A DNA stretch of 64,000 nt from Nematostella vectensis. Taxonomy: Eukaryota > Cnidaria > Anthozoa > Actiniaria > Edwardsiidae. The stretch spans positions 3,037,501 to 3,101,500 of the forward strand of contig NC_064047.1 of assembly GCF_932526225.1 (NCBI RefSeq), read 5' to 3'. Below, in pieces: positions 46,901 to 56,525 of this stretch. Numbering within the stretch: position 1 is the stretch's first letter; every line of letters begins with the position of its first letter. The translations under genes were made by a program, and so were the position numbers. Under the pieces are notes generated by a model, which saw nothing but the letters and a program-made list of their open reading frames with translations, did no database searches and was not told the origin of the DNA.

Positions 46901-49900
46901 TAACTACAGTTAGTTGAAAGTTCAGGTTAATGGAATGTTCAGGTTACTGTACTTCATTGAAAGTTCAGGTTAGTTCATGGAAGTTCAGAATACTGTAGTT
47001 AATTGTCTGTCTAGGATTGCTTAGGCTAGTTTAAGAGTTCATGGAAAGTTCTGTTACTTTGTGGAAATGCCTGGTTCAGTCAAGTCCAAAGAAACTTCAA
47101 ATGAATACAATGAAGCTTTGTGTGAAGTTCAGTTAGTTATGGCTAGTTATTTGGTTGGTTATAATCCATCCAGGCTTGCTGGTTTCTATTGCACCCTTTT
47201 TCAGAATTGTAGGTGCTGTATTTATTATGAAATAACGATTACTGTTTCCTTCAGGGGCCCCAGTAACTCATGTTCCTGTTATCAACAATGAGCCCCTAGA
47301 CCTGTTTAAATTCTACCGAGCTGTTAGAGAGAGTGGAGGCCTTCAAGAGGTTTGTCGTTTGCTAGTCATTTTCAAAACAGCCTGTGGTCTTAGAGGCTTA
47401 ACTGTGATTACTTTTTAATAGCCAGTGTCCTTATATTGTCTCTTGTATTGTAGATCGTGAAGAAGAAATCTTGGGACTCTGTAATTTTTAACATGGGAGC
47501 ACCTCTTCAGCTTTCCAACATTCTTCGCACTCAGTATGCTAGGCTACTCTTATCCTATGAGATGAAAGACAGTCAAGGGGGGAATGTCGATGGGATTCTA
47601 AAAAATGATCTAGAAGATTCCGGGATACCTCCACCAAACGCTATGGTGACCTGCACTGAAGCCATCATCCCGTCAGCATCAGTAACAACCTCTATCCCTG
47701 GTGATTCCTATAATTCTGGGTACAACCACATGAACGGGCCACAGGGATACAATGGTCCTCAGACGTATGAGGGCCATCAAGAGGGCTATGAAGGCAGTAA
47801 GGGGTTCATGAACGATACCATGGACCCCAGACATACTGCCCCTCCGCAGTTACCAAACATGGGTGGCTATAACATGCCTCCTTACAACATGATGGGCAAC
47901 GAGAGGAGTAGCTATCCTGGGTACCCCAGCCAGAGCTTCCAATCAGCACCCAACACCCAGTTCACAGGAGCGGCAGCCTTATCACAGCTGGCATACCAGA
48001 GGAACCAGCAGGCAATGCAGGGGTATCCTGGTATGCCTCCTCGACGGCCATCCCACATGGGCCAGCAGGCGCCGATGATGTCAAGTCCAGGTCCCCAAGA
48101 TCCCATGACAGCTGTATGGCCAGGGTCACAATACAATGCCTCGTCTGAGCCTGTGCAGATGTTTGACTACCTTCCACCTGGGCAATCTGGCCGCAGCATG
48201 CGTCCATCCATGCCACAGTACCCCCAAGCACCCCCATACAACTCCTACCAGAGCCGACAACAGTACCCTCCAATGCCACCCTATCGCCCAAGCTCACCCC
48301 ATGTCCAGTCCTCGGCGTCACCTTCTATGCAGCGCCCCCAGATGGTGCAGTCGCAGGGTGTTCTTCCGCAGCAGTTGTCGCCAAAGCCCAAGTACAACCA
48401 GTCACAACAGCATAGCGGCCACATGAAGAGGGAAGTTGGTTTCCCAGCAGATTGTGTGGAAGGTACTCGGCCTGTCTTTACCAAGAAGAGAAAGCTAACC
48501 TCCAGAGACTTGGGTAAGACCTCTCACAAATCATTATTTTTGAAAATTCATAGTGAAACCTCTTGATAAAACTTCATTTGGACACCTTCATGCTAGTATG
48601 GAGGTCTACAGATTTGCTCTCAAATACAGTAGAACCCCCTTTATTGACACCTTATTTATAGAGATTGACTAAAGAAGTAGGCTAATGACAATCCTGTTTT
48701 ACTTTCCTAGGCCCTGTAGAGGCGTGGCGTGTGATGATGTCACTCAAATCCGGGTTGTTGGCCGAGACGACCTGGGCCCTTGACACGCTGAACATTCTTC
48801 TGTACGACGAGAACACGGTTGGTTACTTCGTACTGTCGCACCTGCCCGGCCTCCTCGATAACCTGCTTGACCACTTCCGATGCTACCTCGCGCAGATCTT
48901 CGGCAAAATGTCGGACATTGAGGTCGGGCTCGGCACTGCGTTCCTGCACAAGCCGAGCAAGCGCCGAGCGAAGCCCGACGAGAAGAAGAGCCCGGATGAG
49001 AAGTTGGAGGAGGACTCGTGCAGAAGCTTAACGGCGTTCATTGCTTCCGCTTCCATTGATCACCCGGATGAGGGGTTCGTCAGTAGAGCCCGAATGTGGT
49101 CACGTGGCGGAAGTGACGTCACAACACATATCCAGACGCACGTAGGGACAGCGACGAGCCCGCGGAAAGCGTTGCATCGTAAAGCGCATGCGCGAACAGC
49201 AATCGCACCGGTGGAAAAAGCTGCCACGCATTCACCCGAAAACGACGCATGTCAGCCCGACAAGATCACGTGCTCGAAAGATAATGTCCCTTGCTCGAAG
49301 GATGATATCACGTGCAATAAGGATAGTATCGCATGTTCACGAGAAAGGGTCGCGTGTTTAAACGATAATGTCATGTGTTTAAAGGATAACGTAATGTGTT
49401 CAAAAGATGCCGTCACGTGTCAAAACCGTAGCGTCACGTGTCCAAAATATAGTGTCCTGTGCCCAGATAGCAATGTTGAGCCTAATGAAACGTCGGTAAA
49501 TGACAAGTGTAATGGGGCAAATGATAGCTCCGACGATAACACGTCGGCTGTTCGTAAGGTCGACATCAAAACAGAGGCGTTGTCGGATAATATCCAGTCA
49601 ATAAACGACGTGAAAACTAACTGCGACTCCGTGGCGAGTTCGCGGGAGTCGAGGACGAAGAACGAGTGTCAGATTAAGACCGAGTCGGGCGAGAAGTGCG
49701 AGTCCAAATGTTGCGCTGAGGACACTTGGAAGGGTGGGGTGAAACTCGAGAACTGCGTGTCCGAGTCACTATCGAAAGACTGGGAATTAGACTCCGACTC
49801 GAGCTCGGAAATGGATCCGGATTCCGACGACGTGGACGTTAGAAACGATGATTCTCTTACGGAAGAAGAGAGGTTCACGAGGCGCTTAAAGAAAGAGCTG

Positions 49901-50995
49901 GACTTGTTGATCGATTTTGAGTCGGACGGCGACGAGACGGATGCGTACATAGAGTCTCTGGTGGCTTCCAAGGTGCGCCAGGACAGGGGCGCATGCGTGC
50001 ACGAGCAGGAATGCGTGCGCAAAGAGGACGCGCCCTTGTGTCTGAGAACTGAATCGGACGATGCGATTTCTCGGCGATGCATCTGCGTGTCGAATATATT
50101 GCGCGGTTTGTCGTTTGTTCCGGGAAATGACATCGAGATGCACCGGCATGCGGGTCTGTTACTCATACTCGGACGACTGCTACTGTTATACCACGAGCAC
50201 GCGCACAGGGTGCCCTATAAGCGGACCTACCTACAGGTGGACGAGGAGCCCGACGTCCCGGTCGACGATCGGGATGATTGGTGGTGGCACTGCCTCGAAG
50301 TCCTGCGTGAGAATGCTCTCGTCATTTTGTCCAACATTGCAGGACAGCTGGACCTGACGTTCTACTCGGACACAATTCGGGCGTCCGTACTGGAAGGCTT
50401 GCTGCACTGGCTTGTGTGCGAGTCTGCAGACGCGCTTGACCCCATGCCGACGGCCACACCCAGTACCTCCTTATCGGCCCAACAGCTGGTCCTGGAAGCC
50501 CTGGCCAAGATGAGCATCTTGGGCGGTAACGCAGAGCTAATCATCTCCACCTCCTCCTCCCCGCAGCTCGTGCTCATCCACGATACACTAGTGCGGTTAC
50601 TCGGCTCGCGCGGTAACCCTGTGTGCCGTGAGCTCACCCTAGTCCTGCTCTCCAACCTCTCGCAGAGCGATAACGAGTTCGCCAACCTCGGCGATAAGAA
50701 GCAGTGCATCGCCATGCTTTTGCAGTTCATCGAAGACGCGGCGAACTCCATTAACGCGTACTCGAGTGGGTCTTCTCTTGCCCAGGGCGGGTATACTTCT
50801 GAGGACTTTTGCGGCACAAGCGTGGACATGCTGCGGCGCGCGGCGTCCACTCTCGTCTGTCTATCGCGCTGTAAATCCAACAAGGCAGTTTTCCTGCCGT
50901 TCCAGGATCGCCTTCTAGTTCTCACCACTCTGCGACTACTGGATGGAATGATCGGGAGCCATTTGGCGGACGTTCTGTATTATTTATCGAGATGA
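37979..50995 (+). CDS. ARID1: ARID1/BAF250 subunit of the SWI/SNF (BAF) chromatin remodeller
   Basis: Nuclear subunit that binds DNA and targets the BAF complex. Twelve exons: 37979-38878, 41290-41586, 42090-42269, 43213-43420, 43899-44240, 44741-44878, 45580-45794, 46408-46449, 46541-46622, 47255-47349, 47454-48513, 48711-50995; 5844 bp, 1947 residues. Residues 1 to about 760 are the usual Gln/Pro/Ser/Met-rich low-complexity region. The ARID domain runs from about 772 to 875 (FALLYQLDDNPDRRNFLDKY, LFKFYRAVRESGGLQE, SNILRTQYARLLLSYE). A second Pro/Met/Tyr-rich region follows. The BAF250_C region starts in the last exon (PVEAWRVMMSLKSGLLAETT) and resumes at about 1640 (LSFVPGNDIEMHRH, WWWHCLEVLRENALV, NPVCRELTLVLLSNLSQ). 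Length is close to the human family members (about 2250). Between the BAF250_C parts lies an unusual tandem Cys repeat at 49249-49470. The exon 8 acceptor is ambiguous by nine bases. The last exon is much more GC-rich than the others. Confidence 0.95.
40451..40553. repeat. 21-bp minisatellite, five copies, in ARID1 intron 1
   Basis: Five copies of GAACCCATTGTTCTCAGTAA plus G, nearly identical. Both strands are open through it only because the unit is a multiple of three. Confidence 0.95.
42502..42765. repeat. 138-bp tandem duplication in ARID1 intron 3
   Basis: Two copies starting TTGGCACTTG (42502 and 42640) share TACTGTAAGTAATTT, GAGTGGCTTTGTTT and TCTTAAAAGCAGACTACATA with few mismatches. 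Confidence 0.9.
44967..45169. mobile_element. MITE-like element, copy 2, in ARID1 intron 6
   Basis: The left end GAGTGATTTAGATCCA matches the reverse complement of the right end TGGATCTAAATCACCCT. The inner arms also pair imperfectly (GCCTCGCGCATG and CATGAGGC). The right end is shared with the element at 7846-7958. Confidence 0.7.
45990..46407. repeat. Degenerate repeats of the ARID1 exon 8 acceptor region
   Basis: The words CAGACCCTTGCCTC and CTATTGTGTAG, followed by TATAACC or CATAACC, appear near 46000-46035, 46055-46090 and 46380-46415. The last occurrence is the presumed acceptor and first bases of exon 8. This indicates local duplication of the splice-acceptor segment. Confidence 0.6.
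46600..47060. repeat. Degenerate repeats of the ARID1 exon 9 donor region
   Basis: Exon 9 ends ATGGAAAGTTCAG and its intron begins GTTAGTTCATG. The following 440 bases are mostly variants of TTCATGGAAAGTTCAGGTTA or TTCATTGAAAGTTCAGGTTA, roughly 15 copies with many mismatches. The repeat therefore carries exon end plus donor. Confidence 0.85.
49249..49470 (+). repeat. Coding 24-bp tandem repeat: Cys-Ser-Lys-Asp type octapeptides in ARID1
   Basis: About nine or ten units of eight residues with the pattern D-x-(V/I)-x-C-S-K-D, for example CSKDNVPCSKDDITC and CLKDNVMCSKDAVTC. The repeat preserves the frame, spaces cysteines every eight residues and lies between two conserved parts of the BAF250_C region, at about residues 1366 to 1440. 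I know of no such array in vertebrate ARID1 proteins. Confidence 0.85.
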
Positions 50996-52716
50996 GACGT
51001 GTTGAAACGAGCCACGATGATTTGCAACATTCCTTTCACTCCCGACATCTCAAGTTCTATCTACTGCACCAATGCGCTGCTCGCTTATTGATCTGCGATA
51101 AAGTTTTCTAGATTCTCAACGATGACTTCCAACTTATTAAAGGCCTTCTTGCTTTTTGATCTGTCAACGCTTTTCGGTGAGATGAGTGTCCAATCAAAAG
51201 CATTAAGAAATTAAAGGAATTACAAGCAAGAAGGCCATTTAGCAGTTGGAAGCCGTAGGATATTTGAAGCTGCTGTAAAATTCTCTAGCCTGATTATTCA
51301 GCAGGTCAATGGTGTAGTGGGAAGAAATTCAAAGTTGATCACAGTAGGGAGTTAATGGACTGAGGAATCTTTACTAGATGGGAGGACGGGAACAGGACAA
51401 GGAAGACAGCACGTGGTTAGCCTACATGCAAACGTCTAGGCTAAAATCACGATGCAAGGGGTGGACCATTAGAAATTTGGGGAGGAGGTGACATTTTTTT
51501 TTTTTTTTTTTTCGTGGGATGCAAGTTAGTGCTTGGAGTTCTGTAATTTTTTTTTTTTTTTTTTTAATAATCGGCCTGGCGTGTTTGTTTTTTTATCCCC
51601 AAATTTCTAATGGTCGCCCCTAAGCGCCTTGCGGGCTATGTGTGCTTGTTTTTGTTGTTTTTTCAACAGTCTCCATCCAATCCTAACTAGTAAACCAGCT
51701 CCATTACCAAGACATGCATGGTAGGGAAGATAATGTTTTGTACAACAGAGTAACCAGACCTTTAAGTAATCCCTTAGGGACTAGGGGAGTCTGGGGGGGG
51801 TTCTTTTTCTATTTCCTATTTAGAACCGGCCAAGCCGACTCCATACCAATAGTACAGTACATAATATGCTTCCGAGATGAAGGTATAGTTACTCTGCTTT
51901 CTAACGTTTTGTTTTGCTTGCTTGAATTGAAATCCGTTGATGATTCTAAATGCGTGTTACTGTTAGGTTGAGTTTGTCAAGCCTTCTAATTGGTCGGTCT
52001 CGTGGCCAATCAGGAGTTTGATAAGGTCTCTGTGCTTTTGATTGGTTAGCCAGGATTAAGCCAATCCCAAGTCATGCTCGACCCATCATTCTTTGCGGGA
52101 GCTTCATAAAGTTCCGAAATGATTTCGCGACTGAAAAAAGAAGAAAGCGTTTGGAACCCAAGCATATTCTAGAATTGGATTATTTATCTAGTTTTGTTTA
52201 GTTCTGTTGGATTGTTCTTTTTTAAAGTTGATGGTTTCCATGGACTTGTAGATTCTGCAATGGGTTCTTGTAATACTGAACGGTTTTCTTGCTAACCTGT
52301 CAAAAGCTAAAGCAGATGCATGCCAAATGAATTCACATTATTTTTGAGAATCACTAAAGCTAGTTATCGTAAGATTTGGGTCAAACCCACGTGATATCTG
52401 TCTCGCATCCCATTGGTCAACGGTCTGTTCCACCAAACATACGTCAGAATATTAATGAACGTGATATCATCCAAAATTATTCCAGTAAATGTGTAAAAAG
52501 TAGATAAGATAGATAAAGTGTATACTGTAAATTGTTTATATCAAGTAGAGGTTTATAGAGAAAGTGGTACGGAAGTATGGCTGATGTCACGTGACCTCTA
52601 TACTCTTGTAGATTATCAAAAAAGAATAAGCTGAATAAAATGAATTTTTCGAGATGTGTCAAGACAGCTTTTTATTAGTGAATACACTTCCACTAAAAAT
52701 GTGTACTAAACTCGTA
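50996..52716. other. ARID1 3' UTR and intergenic region
   Basis: This stretch holds an imperfect long inverted repeat at 51127-51253 (CTTCCAAC...GGCCTTCTTGCTT against its reverse complement, about 24 of 29 positions) and two T tracts of about 20 bases at 51496-51512 and 51549-51565. No further gene is seen. Confidence 0.6.
51127..51253. repeat. Imperfect long inverted repeat after the ARID1 stop
   Basis: The left arm starting CTTCCAACTTATTAAAGG and the right arm ending CAGTTGGAAG form about 24 pairs of 29 around a spacer of about 70 bases. It lies about 130 bases after the ARID1 stop, so it may be in the 3' UTR. Confidence 0.65.
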
Positions 52717-53063
52717 GTTTATAACTCCGCCTTTTTCTCTGACGCTACCCGTAACACTATCTTCCCGTGTGCGTGTAGTTTATAACCCCTCTGACGGGGG
52801 ACCCCCTATCATCCTTTCCCGTGCTCGTGTTGTTTATAACTCCGCCTTTTTCTCTGACGACTCCTGTACCACTATTTTTCCGTGCGCGTGTAGTTTATAA
52901 CTCCTCTGACGGGGGACCCCCTATCACCCTTTCCCGTGCTCGTGTTGTTTATAACTCCGCCTTTATCTCTGGCGCCATCCGTATCACTATTTTCCCGTGT
53001 GCGTGTAGTTTATAACTCCTCTGACGGGGGACCCCCTATCACCCTTTCCCGTGCTCATGTTGT
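52717..53063. repeat. About 115-bp composite minisatellite carrying copies of the last codons and stop of the quinone reductase
   Basis: The array alternates a 61-bp and a 54-bp subunit, both starting GTTTATAACTCC or close. Read on the minus strand, each of the three 61-bp copies encodes GKIV, five variable residues, then a KAEL-type end and TAA. These are the last codons of the adjacent gene, which ends at 53064. The array continues directly from the true stop codon. Confidence 0.9.
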
Positions 53064-56000
53064 TTATAACTCCGCCTTTTTCTCTGACGCCACCCGTATC
53101 ACTATCTTTCCTGTGTTCAGGTTCTGTTCCATCCTAGTGTGTGCTTCTTGAATGCGATCCATTGGCAGTATGCTATCGATTAACGGCTTCAGTTCGCCGC
53201 TTGAAAAGTGCGGTATTGCTGCCTCAGTGAACGCCTTGACCAGCTTTGCTTTGTACTACAAAAAAAAGAAGATTAAGTTGCTAGCGTTATCGTAGCAAAA
53301 TAAGTTGTAAGTCATTCCTTGTATTTGAAAAGGCGCAGATGCCCTTCTGTGTTTTATAAAATCTTCCGAATCTATAAGGGGATAGCCTCCCCATTATCCA
53401 AGTGCTCGCTAAGGTAAAAACAACGTCTCGTCTGGTCTCATTGACACGTTATTTTAGAAGCTATTGGGAGTCAGATGCACTGCATTTTTGCTGCTAGTAA
53501 AACTGTAGCGAGACGAAGTCCTTCTAGATGTGGATGCATTGCCTTTTTAATGACAGTTGAAAATCACTGCTTGGCAAACTGAAATTATACGTCTTTCAAA
53601 AAGGTGCAGTTATTACCCACCCTTTGCTACGGCACTGAAGGGGAGGGGGTGGGGGGGGCTTGAACCACCCCTAACCAAGCCCCTGGCTCCTGCTCACCTT
53701 GATGGACCTAGTTCTCAAGGTTGTCCCCTTGAGTGTCACTCTTTTGCGAAGGACCTGCCCCAACAGGTTGCCGTCCACATTAGGCCCGCCTAACAGGCCA
53801 TACAATATCCATCGTCCATCTGTAGCAAGAGCTTTGATGTTTTGTTGCCAGTAGGACCCGCCAACACAGTCCGTGATGAGATCCATGCCTTCACCTGAGT
53901 TTGAACGGCGAGATATCTTAGTAAAGGCCTTGAGTCCCGCGCCTCGATCAAACAGAGATGAGAGTCAATGAAAGTTTCACTCTTTCAAGCTCTCAAAGGG
54001 TTGCGATCAAACGGTCTTTGAATGCTGATGACAGATGGTTTACTCTACAATTACATACCTCCAGTCACCTCCAAGGCCCAGTCTGAAAAATCTCCTTCCT
54101 TGTAGTTGAACCCTCCTTCAGCGCCCAGGTCCATGGCAGCCTGTATCTTCTTCTGACTCCCTGCAGTAACATAAGGTACCCCTCCCGCCAGGCGCACCAG
54201 CTGTACAGATGCCGTACCAACACCGCTCCCTCCTGCATGGATGAGAACCTTGTCTCCCTGCTGGATATCACCAAGGAGGTGTAGGAGCTGGAAGGAGGTT
54301 AGCCACACCTCTGGGATGGTGGCTGCATCAGACTGTGACATGCCCTTGGGGATTGGCATCACGTGTGACTCCTGGACGGCAGCAAACTCAGCATACCCAC
54401 CACCTGTAGTGAAGCCACCACAAAATAAACTACATCAAACATGTTGTACTTTGTCAAAACAGTCTATGAGAGACTGGGAAAATGCAGGAATGCCTGTGGT
54501 GACGGAAATGACTGCCCCTGTTGCCTATTTGGGAAAACAAGAATACTGGCTAGTTTGTGTGAGAATTCATTATTGGATAATAACAGTTTCTCAGTTTAAG
54601 AATGTTCAAGTGATCTTCTTGGGTTCGAGTTGTTGGTTAAAAAAAAGATAAAAAATCAGGCACAAGGAGCATACATTAACCACTCGGAGGTGATTGATAA
54701 GCTAGTGCGCAAGTGATTTTCATGTTTTATGACATACAGAAATGTACAACTCAATATGCTTGACCTGCTGTATACCACACTTAAAATGTAATGCAGGGTT
54801 CTAGTGATGCAGATGTCACGCAAGGTGAAATGAAACCGTCATGTAATGCTGTATGCTGATGTCAAGCAGGCCGGTCTGCAAATCTAAGGCACAGCGGGTG
54901 TGACGTACATGTTTTGCAGGATGGAATGCAAATGTCATGAAAGTTGGAGTGCAAATATAAAATATCACCGTTTGGTGTAAGTGTCATGCATGGTGGGATG
55001 ACGTGATGATAATAAAGTCATCCCTTACCTGGTACCAGGGCCATAACTTTATCCCCTTTCCTGAGGAGAAAAATCAGTTAACAATTTATGTAATTGAAAG
55101 TCATTTAATGCCATGTTCACATTACTGGCCATATCACTCTTTCTGAAATTGTTTATATGTTTTTATAATGTAGTGTGGGGGACAAGTAAAGGGTGTTTTA
55201 AGCTACTGGAGTTCTGTGAAAGTGTTAGTCACAAGTCATACCTCAAGACGTTCTAATGTACATGCAGCACAAAGCCCTGTTTTAACAGCGCTAGAACTAA
55301 TGCACTATGAAACCCCCATCTCATGGTCTCGGGGAAGTGTGGGGTAAACATGGCACATTACAGCACTTTTTAATGAGAATCTGTCCAAAGGGGGTGGGGG
55401 AATTGACAGTTTTTGACTCCAAGACTTGTCCCCACCCTGGGGGTTTGGGTTGATTTGCGTCACAAATGTGTTTTGCAAACGTCTGGTTTGAGACTCTTTC
55501 TCTTCTGTAGCAAGCATGTACAGCGTGTGGCAAAATGCATGAAGAAACATGTGAAAACGAATATGAATGATAACCATAACCAGATTTATTTTTCAATTTT
55601 TTTAGTAAATTTTATCTAATATAGTTATTGGTACAAATGTACTTGCTGAAGTGTACTGGCTTTGAAAGATAAAGGCTAATTTCAGATGACTTGTTGTCTT
55701 AAATGTCAAGTGGTTGCCTGTAGTTTGCATCCCAAGGTGAAGGGGCATTTGCCTGCAGTTTTGTCCCAAGGAGGTGGGGGCATTCTCAGTTTTGTACAGG
55801 GTCAAAGGCTAATCCCATGGGGGTGGAGGTTTCAAATGACTAGTGCATAATGGTCGCTTTTTAACAGGGCATTCGATCTAAATTATCAATCACATCATAA
55901 ACGAAACTTCCAATAGACACACTGCTTCCACAATTTTGAAATAATTTTCGCGTTTTCCGTTAAAAATCATTGGAGATTGTTACATAATCGGCCGGAAGTA

Positions 56001-56312
56001 AACAGGTGATATTACGGCTTAAAGAAAACATAAGAAACTTAGGGGAAGACTACCAGATAAGGAATATACATACCTCCATCCAAGGTTGCATGCTGAACCA
56101 AGCTCTTCTACAATTCCAGAAACTTCCAGGCCTAAAATTTCCGATTCCCCTGGGGGAGGGGGATAACTGCCTTTCCTCTGCAACGTGTCTGCTCGATTTA
56201 AAGCAGTGAAATGCACACGAATCAAAACCTCGGTTTCCTTCAGCTTTGGTCGAGGAGCATCTCCAATGTACATACTTTCTGGTCCACCGGGAGTAAATAG
56301 CACAGCTTTCAT
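53064..56312 (-). CDS. TP53I3: NADPH:quinone oxidoreductase, TP53I3 (PIG3) type
   Basis: Cytosolic zinc-independent MDR-family reductase that transfers an electron from NADPH to quinones; the vertebrate family member is p53-inducible. Five coding exons, read leftwards: 56312-56074, 55060-55029, 54403-54059, 53894-53698, 53255-53064; 1005 bp, 334 residues, against 332 in human PIG3. Motifs: start [37 protein letters not shown], the nucleotide-binding loop [32 protein letters not shown] and [12 protein letters not shown]. These match PIG3 more closely than zeta-crystallin. The exon with the start codon begins at an acceptor near 56337, so a 5' UTR exon lies upstream. The last 15 codons and the stop are also the seed of the downstream minisatellite. 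It is divergent from PUS7, with about 213 bp between start codons. Confidence 0.93.
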
Positions 56313-56525
56313 GCTTTCAGCGGAAATGGCGTAGTATCTAAACACAAAATGGACAAGAAGTACAAAACTTCGAAGATTATTGTTCCATTCCATAGTGTGA
56401 GCTGACCGGAAGCGTTATTATCGCCAGAGAGAGGCTAGAAAGCGATTGTTATTTGACCAACACGCGCGTCGCGAAGCCTCGTTTTCGTATGAAAATTATT
56501 TCCTTTTGTCGGCTCCAGAAAGCAC
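56313..56525. promoter_or_regulatory. Shared promoter region of TP53I3-like gene and PUS7
   Basis: Only 213 bases separate the two divergent start codons, and part of it is the 5' UTR of the minus-strand gene. It must contain or overlap the start sites of both genes, so a bidirectional promoter is inferred. No TATA box is obvious. Confidence 0.55.

Noticed and set aside
49669..50928. Minus-strand frames of 165 and 188 codons in the ARID1 last exon
   Set aside because: They are antisense shadows of a GC-rich, strongly conserved coding exon.
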